Origin: Thiobacillus sp. 65-1059
Lineage (GTDB): Bacteria; Pseudomonadota; Gammaproteobacteria; Burkholderiales; Thiobacillaceae
Direction: 5' to 3'
Assembly (NCBI GenBank): GCA_001897675.1
Contig: MKUE01000008.1
Span: 1-47,335, forward strand
DNA length: 47,335 bases
Shown here: positions 1-7,277 of the stretch, one piece after another
Layout of the letters: each line of letters begins with the position of its first letter
Numbering within the stretch: position 1 is the stretch's first letter
The notes under the pieces: model-generated
Databases searched by the model: none
What the model was told of the DNA's origin: nothing
Seen by the model: the letters and a program-made list of their open reading frames with translations, nothing else
Translations under genes and position numbers: made by a program

Positions 1-1320
1 AAACGCTACACCGCGTCGATTCCCTTCGATTATCGGCTGGCCGAGTTCGATATTCAGGGTTCGCTGGCGCACGCCGCCATGTTGCACCACGTCGGCGTCC
101 TATCCAAGGACGACCTCGAAGCGATCCAGCGCGGCATGGCCGACCTGCTGGCCGAGGTCCGCGCCGGCCAGTTCGTCTGGTCGCTGGACAAAGAAGACGT
201 CCACCTCAACATCGAGGCCGCGCTCACCGCGAAAATCGGCGACGCCGGCAAGCGCCTGCACACCGGACGCAGCCGCAACGACCAGGTGGCGACCGACATC
301 CGCCTCTACCTGCGCGACGCCATCGACCGCATCCTGGCCGGCGTCCGTGCCTGCCAGACCTCACTGGTCGATCTGGCCGAGGCGCACGCCGACACCGTGA
401 TGCCCGGCTTCACCCACCTGCAGGTGGCGCAGCCGGTCACCTTCGGCCATCACCTGCTGGCCTATTTCGAGATGCTGGCGCGCGACGCCGAGCGCCTGAC
501 CGACTGCCGCCGCCGCGTCAACCGGCTGCCGCTGGGTGCCGCTGCCTTGGCCGGAACCAGCTATCCGATCGACCGGGAATATGTAGCCCGCGAGCTCGGC
601 TTCGAGGGGGTGTGCGAAAACTCGCTCGACGCTGTCTCCGACCGCGACTTCGCCATCGAATTTGCCGCCGCCGCCGCGCTGGTGATGACCCACCTGTCGC
701 GCCTGTCGGAGGAACTGATCCTGTGGATGAGCCCGCGCTTCGGCTTCATCGACCTGGCCGACCGCTTCTGCACCGGTTCCAGCATCATGCCGCAGAAGAA
801 GAACCCCGACGTGCCCGAACTGGTGCGCGGCAAGACCGGCCGCGTCAACGGCCATCTGGTCGCCCTACTCACCCTGATGAAGGGGCAGCCGCTGGCCTAC
901 AACAAGGACAATCAGGAAGACAAGGAGCCGCTGTTCGACAGCGTCGACACGCTGACCGACACCCTCGCCATCTACGCCGACATGCTCACCGGGGTGACGG
1001 TCAAGCCGGAGGCGATGCGCGCGGCGGTGATGCAGGGCTTCGCCACCGCCACCGATCTGGCCGACTATCTGGTGAAGAAAGGCGTGCCCTTCCGCGACGC
1101 GCACGAAGTGGTGGCACGCGCGGTGCGCGCGGCCGACACCAGCGGGCGCGATCTGGCCGACCTGCCGCTCGCGGAATTGCAGGCGTTCAGCCCGATGATC
1201 GCCGACGACGTCTACGCCGTGCTGACGCTGGAAGGCTCGCTCGCCGCCCGCGACCACTTCGGCGGCACCGCACCGGCGCAGGTGCGTGCGGCCATCGCGC
1301 GCGCGCGGCAGCGGATTTAA
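1..1320 (+). CDS. argH: Argininosuccinate lyase, 5' end cut by window
   Basis: Last enzyme of arginine biosynthesis: splits argininosuccinate into arginine and fumarate in the cytoplasm. The reading frame is open from base 1 and gives 439 residues; the family is about 460, so only some 20 N-terminal residues are missing. The first ATG inside the window (79) is not the start, because the upstream residues ([19 protein letters not shown]) are conserved family sequence. Fumarate-lyase superfamily motifs are present: [12 protein letters not shown] near visible residue 88, [11 protein letters not shown] near 135, and the signature [15 protein letters not shown] near 259, which carries the catalytic serine loop. 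The TAA stop shares the bases TTAA with the stop of the convergent regulator gene, so the two genes end on top of each other. Identity is very secure. Confidence 0.97.
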   Translation, partial: KRYTASIPFDYRLAEFDIQGSLAHAAMLHHVGVLSKDDLEAIQRGMADLLAEVRAGQFVWSLDKEDVHLNIEAALTAKIGDAGKRLHTGRSRNDQVATDIRLYLRDAIDRILAGVRACQTSLVDLAEAHADTVMPGFTHLQVAQPVTFGHHLLAYFEMLARDAERLTDCRRRVNRLPLGAAALAGTSYPIDREYVARELGFEGVCENSLDAVSDRDFAIEFAAAAALVMTHLSRLSEELILWMSPRFGFIDLADRFCTGSSIMPQKKNPDVPELVRGKTGRVNGHLVALLTLMKGQPLAYNKDNQEDKEPLFDSVDTLTDTLAIYADMLTGVTVKPEAMRAAVMQGFATATDLADYLVKKGVPFRDAHEVVARAVRAADTSGRDLADLPLAELQAFSPMIADDVYAVLTLEGSLAARDHFGGTAPAQVRAAIARARQRI

Positions 1321-1904
1321 GCCGTCCCCGGCGCCACGGGCGGCGCGTGCTCGCGGCAGATCCGCCGCACCTCGGGACTGGATAGCTTTTCCTGCAGCAG
1401 CCCGCAGAAATAGCTGCGCGGCCCCAGCCGCTGATTGTGGCGGCAGCTGGCGCACACACCGAAGCTGCGCTTGCCGCTTTGCGCCTGCACCTGCGCCAGC
1501 ACCTGGCGCAGCACCACCATCGCCGAACTCACCCGCGCCGGGCTGGCGGTCTGCACGATGTCGCGCCAGGCGCCGCCGGCGGAGAGCGTCTTCAAAAGCG
1601 TGGTGCCGCCTTCGGCCAGGATCAGCCGCACCACCCGGCCGTCGCGCGGATCGGCATAGCGCGAGATCAGCCGACGGCGCGCCAGCACCAGCACGGTCTG
1701 CGACACCGTGCCCTTGGTCAGCCCGAGGTACTCGGTCAGCGCCTGCGGCGTGTTGCTGAAACGGTTGGCCTGGTTGAGATAGAACAGCACCTGCAGGTGC
1801 ACCGGCTGCAGGCCCTGCGCTGCGCCCGCCTGCCGCAAGTCGGCCCGGGTCAGCAGCGACAGCCGCTCGACCAGATCGAACAGGGTGAGCGCCTGGCTTT
1901 TCAA
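1317..1904 (-). CDS. MarR-family winged-helix regulator with C-terminal Cys cluster
   Basis: Encodes 195 residues. Residues 1-140 look like a MarR-type winged helix: a helical N-terminus, a recognition region around [21 protein letters not shown] (57-77) and a basic wing, [14 protein letters not shown] (81-94). Residues 148-186 form an unusual tail with C151, C154, H156, C167, C183 and H186 (CxxC-x12-C-x15-C). That spacing could hold zinc or an iron-sulfur cluster, or act as a thiol switch; this is inference. The gene converges on argH, sharing four bases at the stops, and lies downstream of cyaY on the same strand with a 13-bp gap, so both may be on one transcript. The neighbouring frataxin gene fits an iron or redox signal, but no target operator was recognised. 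Family call good, ligand unknown. Confidence 0.85.
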   Translation of the reverse strand: MKSQALTLFDLVERLSLLTRADLRQAGAAQGLQPVHLQVLFYLNQANRFSNTPQALTEYLGLTKGTVSQTVLVLARRRLISRYADPRDGRVVRLILAEGGTTLLKTLSAGGAWRDIVQTASPARVSSAMVVLRQVLAQVQAQSGKRSFGVCASCRHNQRLGPRSYFCGLLQEKLSSPEVRRICREHAPPVAPGTA

Positions 1905-1917
1905 ATTTCAGCCTGAA

Positions 1918-2226
1918 TCAGAAGCGGACCATGACGCCGCCCTGCGCCGCGATCAGCGCGGCCAGCTTGTCGTAGAGCGGCTCGCCGCTCTTGGTGTCGA
2001 CCCAGCCTGCGTCCTGCGGCTTGAAGTGGAAGCCGCCCGAGCGCGCGGCCACCCAGATTTCGCGCGCCACGCCATGACGGTTGATGATGATCTTGCTGCC
2101 GTCGTCGAACTCGACCTCGATGATGCCGTCGGCCGGCGTTTCGAAATCCAGATCGGCGTCTTCCAGCGCCTGCTCGATTTTGGCCAGCGTCGTGCCGGCG
2201 GACTGGTTGAACTCGATTTCCGTCAT
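1918..2226 (-). CDS. cyaY: Frataxin-like iron donor CyaY
   Basis: 102-residue bacterial frataxin, a cytoplasmic iron-binding protein that modulates iron-sulfur cluster assembly through IscS. The sequence opens MTEIEFNQSAGTTLAKIEQ, followed by the acidic ridge EDADLDFETPADGIIEVEFDDG (residues 22-43) that binds iron, then the beta-sheet stretch IIINRHGVAREIWVAARSGG and GFHF. Length matches the family (about 105). I chose the ATG at 2226 because it aligns with the usual CyaY start; another in-frame ATG lies 6 codons upstream. A much longer open frame continues upstream to 3333, but it is antisense shadow of lysA. The start codon is only 25 bp from the divergent lptM start, so the promoters must overlap the coding ends. 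Confidence 0.95.
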   Translation of the reverse strand: MTEIEFNQSAGTTLAKIEQALEDADLDFETPADGIIEVEFDDGSKIIINRHGVAREIWVAARSGGFHFKPQDAGWVDTKSGEPLYDKLAALIAAQGGVMVRF

Positions 2227-2251
2227 GATGTCCCGTGCTAACATTTCGCGC

Positions 2252-2377
2252 ATGAAACTGCGCACCTTATATATAGTGTCCCTGTTGCTATGCGGGCTCG
2301 GTCTGACTGCCTGCGGCTCCAAGGGTGACCTGTATCTTCCCGAAAATCCCCCCGCACCGCAACGGACTTCCAATTGA
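2252..2377 (+). CDS. lptM: Small lipoprotein LptM (YifL family)
   Basis: 41-residue lipoprotein. Residues 1-20 are a lipoprotein signal peptide ending in the lipobox LTAC, so C21 would be the lipidated residue. The mature part begins CGSKGDLYLPENPPAP, which matches the short conserved CGxKGxLYLP stretch of LptM/YifL, an outer-membrane lipoprotein shown in E. coli to help assemble the LPS translocon LptDE. The gene sits immediately before lysA, the arrangement seen in many proteobacteria. Its TGA stop (2375-2377) overlaps the TTG start of lysA, so translation of the two is probably coupled. No strong Shine-Dalgarno sequence is visible upstream; the 25-bp gap to divergent cyaY leaves little room for one. 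Confidence 0.88.
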   Translation: MKLRTLYIVSLLLCGLGLTACGSKGDLYLPENPPAPQRTSN

Positions 2378-3618
2378 ATACCCTGCATCGACTCGACGGC
2401 CGCCTTTATCTTGAAGGCGTGGCGCTGGATACCCTCGCCGAGCGTTTCGGCACGCCGCTTTATATCTATTCCCGGCAGGCGCTCGAGGCCGCCTACCGGG
2501 CCTACGCCGAAGCGTTTGCCGCCACCCCACATCTGATCTGCTATGCGGTCAAGGCCAGCTCGAACCTGGCCATCCTCAACCTGTTCGCCCGGCTCGGCGC
2601 CGGCTTCGACATCGTCTCCGGCGGCGAACTGGCCCGCGTGCTGGCGGCCGGCGGCGATCCCGGCAAGGTGGTGTTCTCGGGCGTCGGCAAGACAGCCGAC
2701 GAGATGCGCGCCGCGCTGGACGCCGGCATCCTCTGCTTCAACGTCGAGTCGGCCAGCGAACTGCATCGCTTGAATCGCGTGGCGGGCGAGATGGGCAAGA
2801 TCGCGCCGGTGTCGTTCCGCGTCAATCCCGACGTCGACCCGAAGACCCATCCCTACATCTCCACCGGACTCAAGGAAAACAAGTTCGGCGTGCCGATCGC
2901 CGATGCGCCGGCGCTGTATCGCCTGGCCGCCAGCCTGCCGAACCTGAGAATCACCGGCATCGACTGCCACATCGGTTCGCAGCTGATCGACCTGTCGCCG
3001 CTGGCCGATGCCGCAGATCGCGTGCTGGCGCTGGTCGACAGCCTGGCTGCCGAGGGCATCGCGCTGCATCACATCGACCTCGGCGGCGGCGTCGGCATCC
3101 GCTACCGCGACGAGACGCCGCCCGACCTCGCCGCCTACGGCCGCGCACTGGCGGCGCGTTTTGCCGGCCGCCAGGAAAGGCTGCTGCTGGAGCCGGGACG
3201 CTCGCTGGTCGGCAACGCAGGCCTGCTGCTCACCCGCATCGAGTACCTGAAGCCCGGCGAAGACAAGCATTTCGCCATCGTCGACGCGGCGATGAACGAC
3301 CTGATGCGCCCGGCGCTGTACGAGGCGTATCACGAAATCGTCGCCGTCAACGAACGTTCAGCCCAGGCAAAGCGTTACGACATCGTCGGCCCGATCTGCG
3401 AGACCGGCGATTTCATTGGCTTTGCACGCGATCTTGCAATCGAGGAAGGCGATCTTCTGGCCCTGCTTTCGGCGGGCGCCTACGGCATGAGCATGGCGTC
3501 GAACTACAATTCGCGCCCGCGAGCAGCCGAAGTTCTGATAGACAAAAACGAAATCCACCTCATCCGCGAACGTGAAACGCTGGGCAGCATGATGGCTGGA
3601 GAACGGCTTGTTGATTGA
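2374..3618 (+). CDS. lysA: Diaminopimelate decarboxylase
   Basis: Final step of lysine biosynthesis: PLP-dependent decarboxylation of meso-diaminopimelate to L-lysine. 414 residues, the normal length. Visible motifs are the PLP lysine in CYAVKASSN (K60), HIGSQL near 200, the phosphate-binding GGGVGI near 237, EPGRSLVGNAG near 273, and GPICETGDF near 339, whose cysteine belongs to the active site of the alanine racemase-like fold. The start is TTG at 2374, overlapping the TGA of lptM (TTGA); no ATG is available before the conserved N-terminus (RLDGRLYLEGVALDTLAERFG follows directly). Nothing resembling a strong terminator follows; a small GTATCGAATCGATAC inverted repeat lies 43 bp downstream. 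Confidence 0.97.
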   Translation: MNTLHRLDGRLYLEGVALDTLAERFGTPLYIYSRQALEAAYRAYAEAFAATPHLICYAVKASSNLAILNLFARLGAGFDIVSGGELARVLAAGGDPGKVVFSGVGKTADEMRAALDAGILCFNVESASELHRLNRVAGEMGKIAPVSFRVNPDVDPKTHPYISTGLKENKFGVPIADAPALYRLAASLPNLRITGIDCHIGSQLIDLSPLADAADRVLALVDSLAAEGIALHHIDLGGGVGIRYRDETPPDLAAYGRALAARFAGRQERLLLEPGRSLVGNAGLLLTRIEYLKPGEDKHFAIVDAAMNDLMRPALYEAYHEIVAVNERSAQAKRYDIVGPICETGDFIGFARDLAIEEGDLLALLSAGAYGMSMASNYNSRPRAAEVLIDKNEIHLIRERETLGSMMAGERLVD

Positions 3619-3919
3619 CTTTCAGCTGGACCAACCAAGCGTTTTCTTTCCTGCCTTTTAGTATCGAATCGATACATTTTGCTTGACTGCGACATTTTTC
3701 ATCGAATTATGTTCGTAAGTCCTTGACTATCCATTGAACCCGAAAGAAAAGTAACTAGAATGAGGCTCACCAAGCGGAGCCTCGGTATCGCCCGTGTTTA
3801 GCGGGTTTCGGGCAAGTCGGTCGCCTGTCGGTACCACGCTTTGGAAGTGCAAACTCTGACTGCACGTGGCTTCAAGCTGTAGTGATAAGTGAATGTGTTC
3901 AACTTCTAAGGAGTGACAG
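3619..3919. other. Gene-free stretch: lysA 3' region, promoter and structured leader
   Basis: Lower GC than its surroundings. From left to right it holds: an AT-rich inverted repeat at 3661-3675 (GTATCGA-A-TCGATAC) followed by ATTTT, possibly a weak lysA terminator; two TTGACT hexamers (3684 and 3723 areas); the promoter described separately at 3734-3761; and about 150 nt of leader with several potential hairpins. The hairpins are GAGGCTC/GAGCCTC (3762-3768 with 3777-3783), GCCCG/CGGGC just after it, and a pair built on GTGCA/TGCAC around 3847-3865. It ends in a strong ribosome binding site, AAGGAG, at about 3908. I could not find an open frame worth calling. Confidence 0.6.
3734..3761 (+). 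promoter_or_regulatory. Sigma-70-type promoter for the H1-like gene
   Basis: TTGAAC at 3734-3739, a 16-bp spacer, and TAGAAT at 3756-3761. Both hexamers are close to consensus, and transcription would start near 3768, inside a 7-bp inverted repeat. Placed 160 bp upstream of the only downstream gene on this strand, it implies a long leader. Sequence match only. Confidence 0.55.
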
Positions 3920-4354
3920 ATGGCAACAGTGAAGAAACCCGCCGCCAAACCGGCAGCCAAGAAAGCGGCCCCCGCCGCCAAAAAACCGGCAGCCAAGCCC
4001 GTAGCCAAAAAAGCCGCCGCCAAGCCGGCAGTCAAAAAAGCCGCAGCAAAACCGGCAGCCAAGAAAGCTGCAACGCCGGCAGCCAAGAAAGCCGCTCCGG
4101 CTAAAAAGGCCGTCGCCGCCAAAAAACCGGCAGCCAAGCCCGTAGCCAAAAAAGCCGCCGCCAAGCCGGCAGTCAAAAAAGCAGTGGCAAAACCGGCAGC
4201 CAAGCCCGTTGCAACGCCGGCAGCCAAGAAAGCCGCTCCGGCAGCCAAGAAACCGGTTGCGAAAAAGGTGGTCGCCGCCAAACCCGCGCCGGCTCCGGCA
4301 CCTGCACCCGCACCCGCACCGGCGGTACCGGTCATCAAGCCCTTCGGGCTCTAA
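3920..4354 (+). CDS. Histone H1-like Lys/Ala/Pro-rich DNA-binding protein
   Basis: 144 residues made almost only of alanine, lysine, proline and valine, arranged as KPAAKKAA-type repeats from residue 3 to about 120, then an [13 protein letters not shown] stretch and the end VIKPFGL. No folded domain is visible. Such low-complexity basic proteins resemble the C-terminal tail of eukaryotic histone H1 and bacterial H1-like proteins (HctB- and AlgP-type), which bind DNA without strong sequence preference. A perfect 69-nt direct repeat (3973-4041 and 4114-4182), in frame and 47 codons apart, shows growth by internal duplication. The start has a strong ribosome binding site (AAGGAG), and the gene stands alone between its own promoter and terminator, which fits an abundant nucleoid protein. 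Function beyond DNA binding is unknown. Confidence 0.85.
   Translation: MATVKKPAAKPAAKKAAPAAKKPAAKPVAKKAAAKPAVKKAAAKPAAKKAATPAAKKAAPAKKAVAAKKPAAKPVAKKAAAKPAVKKAVAKPAAKPVATPAAKKAAPAAKKPVAKKVVAAKPAPAPAPAPAPAPAVPVIKPFGL
3973..4041 (+). repeat. 69-nt direct repeat, copy 1
   Basis: Identical to 4114-4182, 141 nt apart, in frame within the H1-like gene. Encodes lysine/alanine/proline repeats. Identity at the DNA level, including third codon positions, points to a recent tandem-type duplication or ongoing recombination, not just selection on the protein. Confidence 0.9.
4114..4182 (+). repeat. 69-nt direct repeat, copy 2
   Basis: Second copy of the perfect repeat starting at 3973. The copies diverge immediately on both sides. 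Length variation between strains by loss or gain of the 141-nt unit would be expected. Confidence 0.9.
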
Positions 4355-4377
4355 CAGGTCGGGCATTGCCCAATCTG

Positions 4378-4407
4378 AAACGGGGGCTCGGCCCCCGTTT
4401 TTATTAT
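4378..4407. terminator. Bidirectional rho-independent terminator after the H1-like gene
   Basis: A perfect 10-bp stem, AAACGGGGGC / GCCCCCGTTT, with loop TCG (4378-4400), followed by TTATTAT. It begins 24 bp after the H1-like stop. Read from the other strand it also has a T-run (in the stem), so it may back up termination of the convergent msrPQ operon. Confidence 0.88.
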
Positions 4408-4413
4408 CGCGGC

Positions 4414-4433
4414 CGGGGACTCGTTCCCCGTTT
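4414..4433. terminator. Second hairpin, probably terminating msrPQ
   Basis: Stem CGGGGA / TCCCCG with a 5-nt loop (4414-4430) and TTT on the plus side. It lies just downstream of the msrQ stop (4450) when read on the minus strand, between two convergent transcription units. Weaker than its neighbour at 4378. Confidence 0.5.
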
Positions 4434-4449
4434 CATCTCCCCCGACTGG

Positions 4450-5079
4450 CTATGGCCGCCTCTGCATGGCGGAAGATCCGGCCTGCACGAAGCGCTTGCC
4501 GCAATATCGTCCCCAAGGCAGGCGCAGGGCCAGCAGCAGGGCAAGCACCCCTCCATAGATCAGTGGCTCGGTCAGGTCTTTTTTCACCAGCCACAGGTAA
4601 TGGACCACAGCCAGCAGGGCAATCAGGTAAATCAAGCGGTGCAGTTGCTGCCAGCGGCGGCCAAGGCGGCGCATCATGGCATGGCTCGAGGTCGCGGCAA
4701 GCGGGACGAGCAGGATGAAGGCAGCGAAGCCGACGGTAACGAAGGGGCGCTTGACGATGTCCCTGGCGATAGCCGCCGGGTCGAAGAATTGATCCAGCCA
4801 GACATACGCGACGAAATGCAGGCAGGCGTAAAAGAAGGCGAACAGCCCCAGCATGCGCCGGTAGCGGATGAGACCGGCCTGGCCGGTCAACCGCCGCAGC
4901 GGGGTGACGGACAGCGTCACCAGCAGCCCGGCCAACGCCCAGGTGCCGGTGGAACGGGTAACGAACTCGATCGGGTTCGCCCCCAGACCGCCGGCAACCC
5001 CCAGATACACCAGCCGCGCCAACGGCAACAGACAAACCAGAAAGACTCCGACCTTGAGGGTGCGCAAGGCGACGGACAT
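4450..5079 (-). CDS. msrQ: Heme membrane subunit MsrQ of the MsrPQ system
   Basis: 209-residue inner-membrane b-type cytochrome (YedZ family) that passes electrons to the periplasmic reductase MsrP. About six hydrophobic helices are visible. Conserved stretches include RSTGTWALAGLLVTLSVTPLRR, the histidine in FFYACLHFVAYVWLD, and the paired histidines in QQLHRLIYLIALLAVVHYLW, which are the expected heme ligands. A longer open frame upstream is shadow of msrP. I start at the ATG at 5079, which overlaps the msrP stop by one base (TGATG), so the two are translationally coupled. Length is normal for the family. Confidence 0.94.
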   Translation of the reverse strand: MSVALRTLKVGVFLVCLLPLARLVYLGVAGGLGANPIEFVTRSTGTWALAGLLVTLSVTPLRRLTGQAGLIRYRRMLGLFAFFYACLHFVAYVWLDQFFDPAAIARDIVKRPFVTVGFAAFILLVPLAATSSHAMMRRLGRRWQQLHRLIYLIALLAVVHYLWLVKKDLTEPLIYGGVLALLLALRLPWGRYCGKRFVQAGSSAMQRRP

Positions 5080-6017
5080 CAGAAGAATTTTTGCAGGTCC
5101 ATGCCTCGATACAGTTGGGCAACCTGCGCGCCATAGCCGTTGAACATCAGCGTATCGCGCTTGGACAGTTCGCCGATGCGGCGCTCCTTGGCCTGGCTCC
5201 AGCGCGGATGGTCGACCTCCGGATTGACGTTGGAATAGAAACCATATTCGCGCGGCGCGGCCGCCATCCAGGTGGTCAGCGGCGGCTTTTCGACGAAGCG
5301 GATCTTGACGATGGATTTGGCGCTCTTGAAGCCGTATTTCCACGGCACCACCAGCCGGATCGGCGCGCCGTTCTGATTGGGCAGCACCTCGCCGTAGAGG
5401 CCGACCGCCAGGATCGCCAGCGGATGCATCGCTTCATCCAGCCGCAGGCCTTCGAGATAAGGCCAGCTCAGGATACGCCGGCGCAATCCCGGCATCTGTT
5501 CGGGATCGTTCAGCGTCACGAACTCGACATATCTGGCATTGCCGGTAGGCGCCGCGCGCCGGATCAGTTCATTCAGCGGGAACCCCACCCACGGAATCAC
5601 CATCGACCAGCCTTCGACGCAGCGCATCCGGTAGACGCGCTCTTCCAGCGGGGCAAGTTTCAGCAAGGCGTCGATGTCGTAGGTTTTGGGATGGGCCACC
5701 TCGCCCTCGACCTCCACCGTCCAGGGGCGCGTTTTCAGGCTGCCTGCGTTTTCCGACGGATCGCCTTTGCCGGTGCCGAATTCGTAGAAATTGTTGTAGG
5801 TGGTGACATCCTTGTACGGCGTCCTCTCTTCGTCGAGGCGGTAGGCGCTGGCGCGCACGCCGGCCAGTTTGGCGCCGGCCTCGGCCTTGGGCGAAACCCC
5901 CAGCACGGCGCCGGCCGCCAGCGCGCTCACGCCCTGCATGAAGCGGCGGCGTTCCCGGTAGATTTCAGGCGGGGTGATTTCGGACGGAGCGATATCGTTC
6001 GGGTGGCGTATCAGCAT
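5079..6017 (-). CDS. msrP: Periplasmic methionine sulfoxide reductase MsrP (molybdopterin)
   Basis: 312-residue catalytic subunit (YedY family) that repairs oxidised methionines in envelope proteins using a molybdenum-molybdopterin cofactor. The N-terminus carries a twin-arginine signal, [18 protein letters not shown] (23-40), so the folded cofactor-loaded protein is exported by Tat. The Mo-ligand cysteine is C133 in [17 protein letters not shown]. Further family blocks are [19 protein letters not shown] and [18 protein letters not shown]. It is the first gene of a two-gene operon with msrQ and is divergent from the RND efflux operon with a 167-bp gap. In relatives this system answers to oxidative or chlorine stress; no regulator gene is adjacent here. 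Confidence 0.96.
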   Translation of the reverse strand: MLIRHPNDIAPSEITPPEIYRERRRFMQGVSALAAGAVLGVSPKAEAGAKLAGVRASAYRLDEERTPYKDVTTYNNFYEFGTGKGDPSENAGSLKTRPWTVEVEGEVAHPKTYDIDALLKLAPLEERVYRMRCVEGWSMVIPWVGFPLNELIRRAAPTGNARYVEFVTLNDPEQMPGLRRRILSWPYLEGLRLDEAMHPLAILAVGLYGEVLPNQNGAPIRLVVPWKYGFKSAKSIVKIRFVEKPPLTTWMAAAPREYGFYSNVNPEVDHPRWSQAKERRIGELSKRDTLMFNGYGAQVAQLYRGMDLQKFF

Positions 6018-6138
6018 GGCGGAATCCTGTGAAAAAAAATGGCTCCCTGAAATGCTCAGTGTATGCGCTCATTTCCCCCGCTACACCTGCATGAATTGAC
6101 CCCCCCCAGGCAGTTTTTGTTTCATCGCGGACCTGATA

Positions 6139-6150
6139 AGGTGCGCACCT
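6139..6150. promoter_or_regulatory. 12-bp palindrome in the msrP/efflux divergent region
   Basis: AGGTGCGCACCT is a perfect palindrome 35 bp upstream of the efflux adaptor start. Its size and place suit a dimeric repressor site, but no regulator is encoded beside the operon, and a 12-bp palindrome can arise by chance in GC-rich DNA. Low confidence. Confidence 0.25.
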
Positions 6151-6184
6151 GTCGTACGCCTTTGTTCTTCTTGCGGAATCTGCC

Positions 6185-7231
6185 ATGCGCGCCTTGCTCG
6201 TCCTGCTGTTCACCCCGTTGCTTGCTTTCGCCCAGGCGGGCGGCCCGCCCTTCATCCCGGTCAACATGACGAAGGTCAGCGCCACCCCGGTATCCAGCAC
6301 GGTCAACGCAGTGGGCGCGCTGATTGCCGAGGACAGCGTGGTAGTGCGCCCGGAAATCGACGGCCGCATCGACAAGCTGCTGTTCAAGGAAGGCCAGCCG
6401 GTGAAGAAAGGCGCGGTGCTGGTGGTGCTCGACTCCGCCGAGCAGCGCGCCCGTCTCGCCGCCGCCCAGGCCGACCTCAAGCTGGCGGAAAGCCGCTACC
6501 GGCGCAGCGAGGAACTGGTTGCGCAGAACTTCATCTCCAGACAGGCGCTCGATGAAGCGCGCGCCAACCTCGATATCCTGCGGGCGCGCCTGCGCCAGGA
6601 GCAGGTGGCCCTCGACAAGACGGTGATCCGCGCGCCGTTTGCCGCCCTGGCCGGATTGCGCCAGGTCAGCCCCGGCGCCTACGTCAGCAAGGGCGACGAC
6701 ATCGTGCGGCTGGATGCGCTCGGCAACCTGAAGCTGGAGGTGCCGGTGCCCGAAACCTACCTGCCGCTGGTGCGTATCGGCCTGCCGGTCACCCTGACCA
6801 TCGACGCCCTGCCCGGCCAGACCTTCAGCGGCAAGGTGCACGCCATCGACCCGGTGGTCGACCCGGTCAGCCGCAACGTGCGGGTGCGGGCGCGCATCGC
6901 CAATCCTGCCGGCACGCTCAAACCCGGCATGTTCGCTCGCGCCACCGCCGATCTGGGCGGCAAGACCAGCGCGATCCTGCTGCCCGAACAGGCGATCGTG
7001 CCGCGCCCGGACGGCTCGTACGTTTTCCTGGCGGTCGGCGGCAAGGCAGACCTGCGCAAAGTCACGCTGGGCAAGCGCGAGCCGGGGCGGGTCGAGATCG
7101 TATCCGGCGTTGCCGCCGGCGACACCGTCATCCTCGACGGCCAGATCAAGCTGCGTCCCGGCGTGCCGGTGGTCACGCTGGAGCAGGCGGCGCAGATGAT
7201 GAAGAAAATGCAGGCCGGCAAGCCCCGCTGA
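6185..7231 (+). CDS. RND efflux periplasmic adaptor subunit
   Basis: 348-residue membrane-fusion protein that would bridge the inner-membrane RND pump to an outer-membrane channel. Residues 1-17 form a cleavable signal peptide (MRALLVLLFTPLLAFAQ) with no lipobox cysteine, so this adaptor is probably soluble in the periplasm or tethered by its partners. The lipoyl-like half-motifs (VRPEIDGRIDKLLFKEGQPVKKGAVLVVLD and FAALAGLRQVSPGAYVSKGDDIVRL) flank an alpha-hairpin (about 86-145), followed by beta-barrel and membrane-proximal domains. It precedes the pump gene by 46 bp. The closest described relatives are the adaptors of HAE-1 pumps; the substrate cannot be read from the sequence. Confidence 0.9.
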   Translation: MRALLVLLFTPLLAFAQAGGPPFIPVNMTKVSATPVSSTVNAVGALIAEDSVVVRPEIDGRIDKLLFKEGQPVKKGAVLVVLDSAEQRARLAAAQADLKLAESRYRRSEELVAQNFISRQALDEARANLDILRARLRQEQVALDKTVIRAPFAALAGLRQVSPGAYVSKGDDIVRLDALGNLKLEVPVPETYLPLVRIGLPVTLTIDALPGQTFSGKVHAIDPVVDPVSRNVRVRARIANPAGTLKPGMFARATADLGGKTSAILLPEQAIVPRPDGSYVFLAVGGKADLRKVTLGKREPGRVEIVSGVAAGDTVILDGQIKLRPGVPVVTLEQAAQMMKKMQAGKPR

Positions 7232-7277
7232 TGCGGGCCGGCCGCGCTCAATTCAGGTAAACCGCGAAGACCGATCC

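Noticed and set aside
1918-3333. A 471-residue minus frame containing CyaY at its end
   Set aside because: The extension is antisense to lysA; CyaY is about 102 residues and its conserved start is at 2226.
3920-4354. Repeat-rich stretch considered as a CRISPR-like or satellite array
   Set aside because: Repeats are in-frame codons of a Lys/Ala/Pro protein, irregularly spaced and without unique spacers.
6062-6184. A sigma-70 promoter for the efflux operon (TTGACC at about 6098)
   Set aside because: No acceptable -10 hexamer at the right distance; the match is too weak to list.
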